Positions 1 through 9,100 of a stretch of 64,000 nucleotides of DNA are shown here, in pieces. The translations under genes and the position numbers were made by a program. The first letter of the stretch is position 1; each line of letters begins with the position of its first letter. The DNA is from Strigamia acuminata (taxonomy: Eukaryota; Arthropoda; Chilopoda; Geophilomorpha; Linotaeniidae): contig OX442320.1 in NCBI GenBank assembly GCA_949358305.1, positions 1,118,501 to 1,182,500 of the forward strand, given 5' to 3'. The notes beneath the pieces were generated by a model. It was not told the origin of the DNA. It saw nothing but the letters and a program-made list of their open reading frames with translations, and made no database searches.

Positions 1-2511
1 GTAGCCGCGTGTAGAAGCGGCATATCCAATTAATGCCCCAGCCCATGCCCTGTCTTGTAATTTCCCACCCCGAGTCTGAGATGGGATATGGACATAAGTC
101 AATGAGCCAATGCACTTGACATGGCGAAGGGACAATTTCTTATTGTAAAACACAGAATAAGGTGTTTTTCCCCCAATTCCCGTATGTGGAAAACGGTTTT
201 TCAGATATACAACTGAAACGGCAAGCTCTGCCCATAGAGTGGCGGGAAATTTATTCTCAAAAAGAAGTGCCCGAGTACCATTAAGAATGGTACGGTTCGC
301 CCGTTCGGCGACCGAATTCATTTCTGGGCTGTATGCATTAGTCCTCATACACTTAAGCCCAATTGTCGCCACATAATCGTCCCATTGTCTAGATATGAAC
401 TCCCCTCCATTATCAGTTTTTATAGCCTTTACCTTCTTAGAGGTCGTTCGCTCAACTTCAAGTAGCCACCGCTTGAAATGTCCTAAAACGTCACTTTTCC
501 GTTTCATGATGATTATCCACATAAAGCGGGAAAAATCATCGATGAGAATGAGATAATAGTACGCCCCACCCAATGTTTGAACTGGCGCGGGGCCCCACAC
601 GTCTAAGTGCACTATTTCCAAAATACTTTTTGTCGTAATTCCAATTATTGGGGGAAAACTAGCACGTGTACTCTTCGCCCTGGCGCAAAAGTCACACGTC
701 GACAACTCCTTATTCGAGAGTTTCAGCCCAAAAACATCAGTTGACTTTTCTAATCCCGCAATTCCCTTTGCATTTAAATGCCCTAGGCGGGAGTGCCAAA
801 TGTCCATCGTTTGAGCCTTATCTTTCTTGTCAAAAGTTTTAACCCCATTAGTAGAATTGTTCCCATTCTCTGCTTTGTCTGCATTGTTCTGCACAATTGA
901 ACTTGCCTCCTTAGAGGCATTGGCAGTCTTTGCCTTAATTTTATTCGAAACATTCGCTTGCGCATTAGTCGTAACATTCGCAGGCGCGTTGTTCGCAACA
1001 CTCGCTTGCCCCTTTATCGCTGGTGCAGGTTTCCCTGACTCACTCGAATTTTGGGTTAATGCGTCCTTAAAACTAGGGTATGTTAGTATCGAATTTACAA
1101 CTTCATCGCCTTTTATAAGCGGACTAGAAGACACTGTCGCAGCCTGTTGCGCAGGTAATGCGGCAGTGTTCACAGGGGAAATACGACAATTGACCTTATA
1201 CATCCGATCACTCGTGCGTTCCGCAGTGATGGAAGGGTCATCAATTTTGTCGTTATAAATAACCATTTTGCCATTTTTAATCATGGTCGTTGCCCCAGCT
1301 TCATCCGTGCGACCCAACGAAATCAAATTCTTCCTAAAGTTGGGTGCATAAAATACATTATGCAATGTAATTGCACGGGTGCGGGTTCCATAAATCGATG
1401 TCAACGTCACATTTCCTATTCCTTCGATTCTCGACTTTCCTTCTCCCTGTTGCACGTGGCCAGTTAATGGCTTGAAGTCGGAGAACCAGTCTTTGTTGAA
1501 GGAGAAATGGTCCGTCGCCCCTGTGTCGACGTACCATTGCGAATCATAATTCGCGTGAGACACGTGGGAAGCCGGCACAGGGGGTTGTTGTTGAAGCCAA
1601 ATCGCCGCGGAGTAATAAGAGACTGGAGAGTCACTGAATATGTCAGCCTGTGTGACAGTGGCCTTTTGCTGGCCTCTTCCACGTCCCTTGCCCCGTGGAT
1701 TGCCTCTAAATTGTCCAGTTTGGTTTCCTTTTGCTTGGAATTGCTGTTTCGGTGGAGTAGGGCATTCACGGGCGAAGTGGCCCGTCCCACCGCAAGTAAA
1801 ACAGATGCGTGGGCCGCCGGGTGCATTTCCACCACGTCCGCGTTGTCTTCCGCCTTGGTTAAAGAAGGCACCAGTGTTCTCCAATGGCGCCTTGGAAGGC
1901 ACGCCAAACTCGTCGGTTGTTACATGTAGGCGGTTGTATTCGCCTACCAGGCGTTCCTTGACCGCTGCTGCCGTGAACTCTGTGTCACCCCAGTGATAAA
2001 CCGTCTGCTTGACCGGTTCGTATTGGGGTGGCAGTAGGTCAAGATATTGAAAGGCGTGAAACTCATCAGAAATTTGAATCTTGACATCTGCAAGCTGTAC
2101 TACTTTCCGATCAACACGTGCGGTGAAAACAAACATCTCTTCGTTTTCATGCAACCGCATGTCTAAAAATTCCCTGCGAAGACGGGCTTTACGTGCCCGG
2201 GTCGTGGGCTGGTAGGCAGCTTTCAGTGCCTCCCACACTTCTTTAGCAGTGGCCTGGGCAACCGCCACGACCTGTTGGGCCTCGCCGCAAGCCAAACAAA
2301 TGGTGGAGCGGGCCCTTTCTTCGCCTTTCTCAAAATCCCTTGTCTCTCGAAACGGTGATCCGGCCGGCGGCTCTTTTGTCTTGCCGGTCACGTGGCCCCA
2401 AACACCGTACGATTGGAGGAGGAGCTGTACCTGTACGCTCCAGGTCGGATAGTTGGTTCCGTCCAACTTTTTCACGTCCTTGTAATCATCATGGCGGTCG
2501 TAGGACGCCAT
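1..2511 (-). CDS. copia-A' Gag-protease-integrase polyprotein, partial
   Basis: This is the amino-terminal part of a copia gag-pol polyprotein that packages element RNA, cleaves itself and integrates cDNA. The start chosen is the ATG at 2511 (MASYDRHDDYKDVKKLDG), the same start as in copia-A. It encodes a Gag capsid domain, a CCHC knuckle (CFTCGGTGHFAREC, near 1795-1750), a protease site with VDTGATDH (near 1540), the HHCC integrase finger (near 800-690) and the first part of the DDE core. Comparison with copia-A shows only in-frame changes, including nine extra bases near 880, so the frame appears open to the edge. RT and RNase H would lie left of the window. The plus-strand ORFs here are antisense shadows. 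Confidence 0.85.
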   Translation of the reverse strand, partial: MASYDRHDDYKDVKKLDGTNYPTWSVQVQLLLQSYGVWGHVTGKTKEPPAGSPFRETRDFEKGEERARSTICLACGEAQQVVAVAQATAKEVWEALKAAYQPTTRARKARLRREFLDMRLHENEEMFVFTARVDRKVVQLADVKIQISDEFHAFQYLDLLPPQYEPVKQTVYHWGDTEFTAAAVKERLVGEYNRLHVTTDEFGVPSKAPLENTGAFFNQGGRQRGRGGNAPGGPRICFTCGGTGHFARECPTPPKQQFQAKGNQTGQFRGNPRGKGRGRGQQKATVTQADIFSDSPVSYYSAAIWLQQQPPVPASHVSHANYDSQWYVDTGATDHFSFNKDWFSDFKPLTGHVQQGEGKSRIEGIGNVTLTSIYGTRTRAITLHNVFYAPNFRKNLISLGRTDEAGATTMIKNGKMVIYNDKIDDPSITAERTSDRMYKVNCRISPVNTAALPAQQAATVSSSPLIKGDEVVNSILTYPSFKDALTQNSSESGKPAPAIKGQASVANNAPANVTTNAQANVSNKIKAKTANASKEASSIVQNNADKAENGNNSTNGVKTFDKKDKAQTMDIWHSRLGHLNAKGIAGLEKSTDVFGLKLSNKELSTCDFCARAKSTRASFPPIIGITTKSILEIVHLDVWGPAPVQTLGGAYYYLILIDDFSRFMWIIIMKRKSDVLGHFKRWLLEVERTTSKKVKAIKTDNGGEFISRQWDDYVATIGLKCMRTNAYSPEMNSVAERANRTILNGTRALLFENKFPATLWAELAVSVVYLKNRFPHTGIGGKTPYSVFYNKKLSLRHVKCIGSLTYVHIPSQTRGGKLQDRAWAGALIGYAASTRGY

Positions 2512-3619
2512 TTCGGGAAATTTGCGACGAAATTTAGTGAAGAACCGAAGCACAAGTCACACAAACCACGTAAATTCGTCGCACGGATGCAGAATTCCCC
2601 CAAAAATGAAGGCGAATAATGCACACAACCCGGGGAATCTCAATAAGTGAGATTGAAAAACCTTGACTAGCAATCCCCCAACTCTTCCGTTCGCGCCTCC
2701 TGGGGCCCGCGGGATGGTTGGGTGGCCGTGGATAAGCCTAGCCAAGAATACAGTGCTACGTGCCCGACTGGACGTAGGGTAGCACCGATTCTAACAGGGG
2801 ACCACAACAAAACCTTAAAACTAACAGAGTTTCACGACAAAATTTTAAAGAAAAATACACTTTATGATGTGAAGACGGCCAATTACGGGATCCTTGCGCC
2901 GTAATTGGTTCCCACGATGCGTAAAACGTCGGCTTGACGTTATCGGTGCACGGACATGGGCTGACGTGCTTCCACACGCACACTTCCGTGCTTATGTGGG
3001 AAAAAAACGATTTAAATCGGCGGTGCGCCCGTCGCGCCTTCGTGAAACGAACTCCGGGGTCCGAAACACGGTAATCAATGCCTGCACACACGCTTATCGT
3101 GTGCAGGACTTCTCGTTGGCTACAGACTTCTCTGTATGCTGTGAAAATCGTCGTTCGCGACGATAAATCCAAAAAGAAAATGGCCGCCGTCGCGAAAATC
3201 TTCCGTGATGGCGTCCAAACGTGCTTATTTCGCACAAAATCGACAAATAAATGTTCCTACCGTCCTTGGTAATCCAGTAGTGTGTCTAGTTGGACACACA
3301 ACACTGTAGAAAATTCCTACAAAGCGCCGGGATTCGCACGCACTTGCAGAAATCTCGAAACACGATAAATCCGATCGTCGCTTTTTCCCACGACGTCGGG
3401 ACGTTGACAACACGTATTTTCCGTGCTGGAAACGTTCACAAAAACACTCGAACCTCGTTGTAAACTCCGCACACGAATCCACGATGATTTCCGCACCAAA
3501 AACTCGTTTTTACGACGAGCTGGGCGGGCGCACACTCGGCGACTTCTCGTAGTCGCAAAATGGCCGTTTCTTCTTCAAAAACGTCGTTGCCAGATCGTTT
3601 TTACCCTCTGCTACCACTT
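2512..3619 (-). other. copia-A' 5' leader with iMet-type primer site
   Basis: About 1.1 kb of untranslated leader between LTR and gag. Next to the LTR, 3605-3616 read on minus is TGGTAGCAGAGG, a 12-base match to the complement of initiator-Met tRNA 3' ends, three bases inside the LTR. The leader carries several CG-rich short inverted motifs and an AAAATGGCCGCC stretch near 3178 on plus. It aligns with the copia-A leader but is far more diverged than the coding region. Confidence 0.7.
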
Positions 3620-3963
3620 TGAAGAGTTGCAATGGCCTGTGCGCTGTCGAAATAACTCGGAAACATCATTTTGGCTGGGCGGATAAATCGGACACGCGTC
3701 CGCCATCTTTTATTACAAAAGTAAGTGTGTTACATAAAAACCTGGTTCGAGGCTAATCGCCCTCGATCTCAAACACAATGAAATCATAGAACAAATCATT
3801 GTTTCAATACACTGACTTGTTCTTTACAGAAAGACAAAACTAATGGATAAAACAAACAGAACAACATAAACAATAAGTGCTCATTTGAGCAGATGACAGG
3901 TTGTGTGTGTTGTCACGTAAACTACGCGGATGCGAGGACAAACAGGAAAACGTCAACCTAACA
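3620..3963 (-). repeat. 5' LTR of copia-A' (344 bp)
   Basis: On minus it begins TGTTAGGTTGACG and ends CTCTTCA, giving TG...CA ends. It aligns with the 467-bp LTR of copia-A at both ends and through the GGCTGGGCGGATAAATCGG and cgtccgccatctt blocks, but is about 120 bp shorter, mostly in what would be U3. The YY1-like motif AAGATGGCGGA reads on minus at 3709-3699. Confidence 0.85.
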
Positions 3964-4632
3964 GACGATGTCGAATTTCGAAGTTATGAGTCGAATAATT
4001 CGGTCCAAAACACTGTCGGCTGCGTAGAAAAGTACAATATCATCGACGTAGACTAACATGACCGCGCAATTGCCGTAGATGTACACGCAGTTGCAAGCAG
4101 GCATTTTTCGGAATCCAAGAGCTCGAAGTGCTTCGTCCAGTTTCAAATACCATTGTCGACCTGACTGGTGGAGTCCATAAAGAGATTTGACGAGTAACCA
4201 AACGTTGTCGGGGTGATTACAGGTGGCACCTGCCGGGATGCGCATGTAGACCTTGTGCTCGAGGTCCCCGTACAGGTATGCATATTTGACGTCGAGGTGT
4301 GCATCTTTCCATCCTCGTAGCACTACCAAAAGGCAAAAGAATAGACGAATGAGGACGAAATTTACTACTGGACTAAAGACTTCGTCGTAATCGATTCCGA
4401 AGGTTTGGCGAAAGCCTTGGGCGACAAGTCGAGCACGATATCGAGTAATCTTGCCGGTCGCGTCTGATTTGAGTTTAAAAATCCATTTACAACCCAAGAT
4501 TGTCGTGTTAGGCGGTTTCGGCACTTCGACATAAATTTCCCGCTCCTTAAAAGTTCCTAACTCTTCACCGATGGCTTCACGCCACTTTGGAGCGTCGTCG
4601 AATTTGGGAATTTCCGCATACGATGACGGTTC
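3964..4632 (-). pseudogene. copia-C2 reverse transcriptase fragment
   Basis: Internal piece of the copia-C2 pol gene, running from the conserved RTEPSSYAEIPKF start of the RT domain to SKFDIV after the YVDDIVLF catalytic motif. It is nearly identical to residues of the intact copia-C1 protein encoded at about 9632-10302. It is open throughout but cut on both sides: copia-C1 inserted at 4632/4633 and copia-A' at 3963/3964. The part of C2 upstream in the protein lies at 11915-15444; the RNase H end and 3' LTR should lie left of the window, beyond copia-A'. Confidence 0.9.
4628..4632. repeat. Target-site duplication of copia-C1, left copy
   Basis: GGTTC directly before the 5' LTR is repeated at 11915-11919 directly after the 3' LTR. 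In C2 the two flanks join in frame within the RT region, so this is a normal five-base copia-type duplication. Confidence 0.92.
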
Positions 4633-5188
4633 TGTTGGCCTATTGGACCGCCAGTTGTGTCGATGTGACATAAAATCTGTGTCGATGTGACATAAAATCA
4701 CATTCTCATTGCCTAATTATCTAATCTCGATGTATTTATCCCGTACTTATTTATATCCGATGATATTTGCTTATTTAGATATTTTACATTTGTTTATTAC
4801 TATTTAACACACAGTATCATGCTGTGTCCAGTGTTTTCTCTTAATTCAAGCTTTGTTTGATTATGTAATTCGTTTTCACGACACCAGGTGTCGTTAGTAT
4901 TCTCATCACCTTCCAAGATGGCGGCGACCATCGCTTTGGCTCTCGCCCTTATGTTTTCACTTTGTAATGACTTCATTTGTAAGTATTTTGGTTTAGTAAA
5001 CTTATTTTTATGTTTTTAAACACTGCCTGGTTTATTGCACGACATATAAGCGCATTTGCGCGGTCGTTTTATTCGTTTTTCGCTCCCGACGTCGCCCACA
5101 CGTTCGTACGAGTAGTGCGACGCCTTTGCGACGTTACACTCGAAGTTTCGAGTGCTTTTTGGTCGTTTTCCTCTGCTACCGACCTACA
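4633..5188 (+). repeat. 5' LTR of copia-C1
   Basis: Begins TGTTGGCCTATTGG and ends CGACCTACA, with the same length and text as 11359-11914. A 22-bp unit is repeated head to tail at 4656-4677 and 4678-4699 in probable U3. Other signals are a YY1/TISU-type CAAGATGGCGGC (4914-4925), a GTAAGT splice-donor-like site (4979-4984) and a TATA-like ATATAAG (5044-5050) beside the palindrome gcgcatttgcgc. Confidence 0.95.
4918..5019 (+). CDS. Short LTR ORF starting in a TISU-type motif
   Basis: A 33-codon frame whose ATG is the one inside CAAGATGGCGGC. This motif fits the translation initiator of short 5' UTRs (consensus SAASATGGCGGC), which in animals also binds YY1. The peptide begins MAATIALALALMFSLC, resembling a short signal peptide or hydrophobic leader. 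A GTAAGT donor-like site falls inside the frame at 4979, so a spliced RNA could carry this start onto another frame; an acceptor-like tract ends at 5458. The same ORF is present in the 3' LTR at 11644-11745. Whether it is translated is unknown; it may be only a promoter motif. Confidence 0.35.
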   Translation: MAATIALALALMFSLCNDFICKYFGLVNLFLCF

Positions 5189-5190
5189 AT

Positions 5191-5208
5191 TGGTAGCAGA
5201 GGATGGTT
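5191..5208 (+). promoter_or_regulatory. Primer-binding site, initiator-Met tRNA
   Basis: TGGTAGCAGAGGATGGTT begins two bases after the 5' LTR and is an 18-base complement of the 3' end of animal initiator methionine tRNA including CCA. This primes minus-strand cDNA synthesis. Confidence 0.92.
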
Positions 5209-6108
5209 CTCATCCTTTGCACGCTATTTTTCCACTAACTATTGCCGAAAATTCCGCGAATTTCGCGAATTTCGCGGCAATTTTGTATTTTTAGGTTTCC
5301 GCGACGATTTCCGGCATTTTTCGGATGTTTCACGACGTGAGACGACGCCTACATCCACACAACGCCTTGACGACGTTGTGCACCAGTTATTTTCATTAAT
5401 TATCGCCGAAAATTCCGCGGGTTTCGCGAATTTTGCGGCGATTTTGTTTTTTTTGCAGATTTCCGACGTTTCGACGACGTTCTTCGATTCGACGACGTCG
5501 AGCAGACGTCCGCCATCGAGAAACGAGATTAATTCTCGCTGTGTCACACCCCGGCGTGTGCACAGTATCGCCGAACTTAAAAAACGACGATTTTCAACGC
5601 TTTAAGTGAAGAGCCTCGATTTAAATCGAGAAGAATTTGGATTTTCGAATCCAAATTGCGTTTTTCTCAGTTCTTCGAGAGAACTGTGCCGTGTTATCTG
5701 ATTGCACGAGGCTGTGTGACAACCCACAGCGATTCATCTATTTCTCCTTCATTTCGTGAAACTTTGTTAATTTTAAGTGGGTATTTTGGAGTGGGACACT
5801 ATTAGTATCGGCACTGCCCTACGGACAAGTCTGTCCAAGCGGTGTTTGTATTCTAAAGCAAGGCTGAGCCCTGCGCCACCTAGCACTCCCGCAGCCCCAG
5901 GAGGCTATAAAGGAAGCTAGGGGGACACTTGCTTTAGGTTCTCAGCCGATTGTAGCATCGGCTCCCCTTCTGGTGATATCCGCTTTGAACCACGTGGGAG
6001 GTGATTTAGTGAATAGTGCAACGATTTTGTGTGAACAAACATTCGTCCACACCTTCTGTGCCTTAGTGAAGTGCTTCGATCGCCGTTATACCATTCTCCT
6101 GAGTCCGT
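5209..6108 (+). other. copia-C1 leader with repeated hairpin-forming blocks
   Basis: Untranslated leader of 0.9 kb. A block of about 75 bp at 5229-5303 (core GCCGAAAATTCCGCG) recurs with changes at 5391-5468. Each copy is internally self-complementary (CGCGAATTTCGCG cores). The second copy ends in a pyrimidine tract and CAG at 5458 that looks like a splice acceptor. Another self-complementary site is cgatttaaatcg at 5618-5629. The last 500 bases before gag match the C2 leader at 15445-15936. Confidence 0.65.
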
Positions 6109-9100
6109 GTGCTTTGTGCGGTGCGCCGAGTCTTCGCAACGATGCAAAAGACAATGGAAACGACGGTCAGCCGGATTCCCATCCTCTCTGTCGGGAATTA
6201 TGAGCCCTGGCAGAGAGCGATGCGGATGCTTTTGAAATCCGAGGGCCTTTGGAGGCATGTAACGGAGGAGAAGGAGGCCGATCATCTTTTGACTTTAACG
6301 GACAAAGAGAAAGAACGTTACATGGTTAAAAAGGACAAAGCTCTCGGACACATCTACATGTATGTCAGCGAACCGAAACGTTCAGCCCTGGACAATTGTG
6401 ACACTCCCAAACAGGCATGGGACGTCCTGGCAAAAGCGTACGCGCCTAGTTCGCGGGCGCGACGGGCAGCATTACGGTCGGAGTTCTTGACTTTGCATCT
6501 CGAACCCAATGAGGAAATGCAGGATTTCATCAATCGAGTGGATCATTTTGTTCGTCAATTAGCCGACATCAAAGAGGTTACGACAGATGATCACCATGCA
6601 TACCAGTACCTCAACCGACTACCGCCCGAATACGCACAGGCAACGTTCGCCATATATCACTGGCCCGATCCAGAATTCACTCCGACTAAAGTTGCCGAAC
6701 AATTGATTTCCGAATATCTACGGTTGAAACCGATGGGATTGCACAATGTACACTCATCTTCTGTGCATTCGTCTGTAAAAGGCCAACAATCCCGAAAGAA
6801 TTCTCGTCCTCGTCGACCGTTATCGGAAATTAAATGTTTCAATTGTAATGAGATGGGCCACTACGCGAACAAGTGTCCCCATCCACGACGGGAGGATCAC
6901 AATCAACCCCCGGCATCGGCTTCTTTCCAACGCTCTCGAAGCAAGAGCAAGAAGCGCAACAAAAACGCCGCGCCCAAGCCCGACGATACGCGTCCGCGTG
7001 GTTGTTCTCGTCCAACACGAGAAGGGACATTCTTCGCCAGTGCCCCACAAGCCCCAGCGCGCCCAGTTGCACATTTCATGCAATCCAATGAATGGATTGT
7101 CGACTGTGGCGCGACGGACCACGTCTCCTATGTTCGAGCTTGGTTTACGGATTTTGTGGACATCGTGCCTTTCGACATCGAACTCGGACAAGGCAAGTCC
7201 AAAGTGACTGGAAAAGGAAATGTCCGACTTCTAACCAGGATAGATGACTGCAATTGCATTGTGAATTTGACAAATGTATTTTTTGCACCGAATTTCGAGG
7301 CCAATTTGATTTCGGTTTCCAAAATCGACAAAACACGTCATCACATACATTTCTACAACGGTGAAGTCAACATCTATCAATCGGACATTCGAAGTTCTAT
7401 TCTTCGGGCGAAGGAGAAGGCTGGATTATATTATGTGGACGGTTTATGTTCGACTCCTTCTGTGTCTGCGGTAATTTCGACCCCAGTGTCGACGATAATT
7501 CCGACACCCATTCAGCAAACGCCGGCGCTGACTTATGTCACCACAGAAGTGGATTTTGAGAACATTCCAAAACCAAAGAAGGGGAAATCGAGACAAGGAG
7601 GCAACACGGATTTTCGAATAGAAATGCCGCCGATTCCGAAGCAAATTCAGAATCAAATTTCCAATCCGACCCAGTCTCTGCCTGTTCCCCAATCCACGCC
7701 TATCCAACCAGATCCTCCTATCCAATCCTATTCCAACGTTCTCCAATCCATTCCGACAACGCCATTACCTGATACTCCTCCTGCCATACCTCCTCCTCCG
7801 AGCAATCCTTCTAAGTCACCAAAGAAGGCAATTGCTAATCCTGCAACCGTAAAGGATGCTACGGGGCTATGGCATAGCAGATTAGGGCATTTGCACACAA
7901 ATGCAATGCGCCTGTTGGCAAACAACGAACAAGTATACGGAATGGAACCGGGAGAAGTAAAACAAGAACTCGCTTGCAATGACTGTCGTCTTGCAAAATC
8001 AATTAAAATTTCGCACAAACCGGACCTTCACCCGAGTACTACCAAAGCACTCGACCTCCTGCATATGGACGTGTGGGGGCCGGCTCCTGCAACATCTTTC
8101 GGTGGAGCTCGTTTCGTTTTAACGATCATTGATGACGCTACACGATATGCTTGGATCACCCCATTAGCGCAGAAGTCCCAAGTCTTCGCATGCTTTAAGG
8201 ACTTCGCCGCGAGAGTCGAACGGGTTGCGAATACAACAATCAAAGCCATTCGCACAGACCGTGGCGGGGAATTCATGTCCAATGAATTCGAGCGCTATTT
8301 GAAAGACAAAGGGATCCAAGGGCAGCGAACGAACCCATCGAGCCCACAAATGAATGGAACGGCCGAACGCATTAACAGAACGATGGCAGACAACATCCGC
8401 GCGATTCATGAAGAAACCAAACTTCCGGCCGGTTTATGGGCAGAGCTTGCAGTGACTTTCGCTTATATCAAGAACAGAAGCCCTCACTCACGTTTGAAGA
8501 ATCAAGTCCCCTATGTACTTTGGCGTGAGCGAGCGTTATCTCTCCGACACTTACGAAAGATCGGATCCAAATGTTGGGTCCACTACACAGCGCCGGGCCG
8601 TAAAAAGCTTGATCCACGCGCATGGGAAGGATATCTCGTTGGGTACGCGGTTGCAACTCGTGGCTATAGAATTTGGAATCCCATTGATAACAAGGTCACG
8701 GAGTCTGCACATGTCCGCATAGACGAACATCAATCGTATCGCAAATCCTTACGAAGCGTACCAAATGGCAATAATGAATCCTTCTATGAACCCAACAACG
8801 AGCAACAAAGAGTGTCATTCAACGACACCATCGAATATGCAAACTGGTCGATCAAACCAGCATCAGATGACGAACATTCGATATCCGAAGACAAATCTGT
8901 ATCCAAGTCGGCTTCCAAATCAAAGACGCCACCGATACCGATTGTTCATATTCCACCCCCATCAACGCCGGAACGACAGTTATTAGAACTTTGTGCATCA
9001 ACATTGCCGACTCCAGCTCGTGGTTCTGTATCACATCCGATTACTAATGAGGAACACGAACAGATAGCTGAAGGGCAGGACACCGACGATGACGCCGAGC

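Larger units (their letters stand above)
1..3963 (-). mobile_element. copia-A' retrotransposon, 5' half
   Basis: Minus-strand Ty1/copia element that enters from the left edge. From 5' to 3' it shows an LTR (3963-3620), a leader (3619-2512) and gag, protease and integrase coding (2511-1). It is closely related to copia-A further right: window bases 1-2590 match A at 43142-43780 plus 57735-59690 almost base for base. The 5' end abuts an RT fragment of copia-C2 at 3964, so A' inserted into C2. The target duplication would be 3964-3968 (gacga), but the other end lies outside the window. Confidence 0.9.

Noticed and set aside
827-1258. Plus-strand frame opposite copia-A' and its near-copy at 57926-58348
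   Set aside because: Antisense shadow of the Ala/Asn-rich linker of the copia polyprotein; similarity between the two only reflects the copia-A/A' relationship.
2550-3700. Small ORFs in the copia-A' leader and LTR on both strands
   Set aside because: Not conserved in the homologous copia-A leader and without domains.
5010-5294. 94-codon frame across the copia-C1 LTR and primer site
   Set aside because: It spans the LTR/leader boundary and primer site; the C-terminal part changes in the 3' LTR copy.
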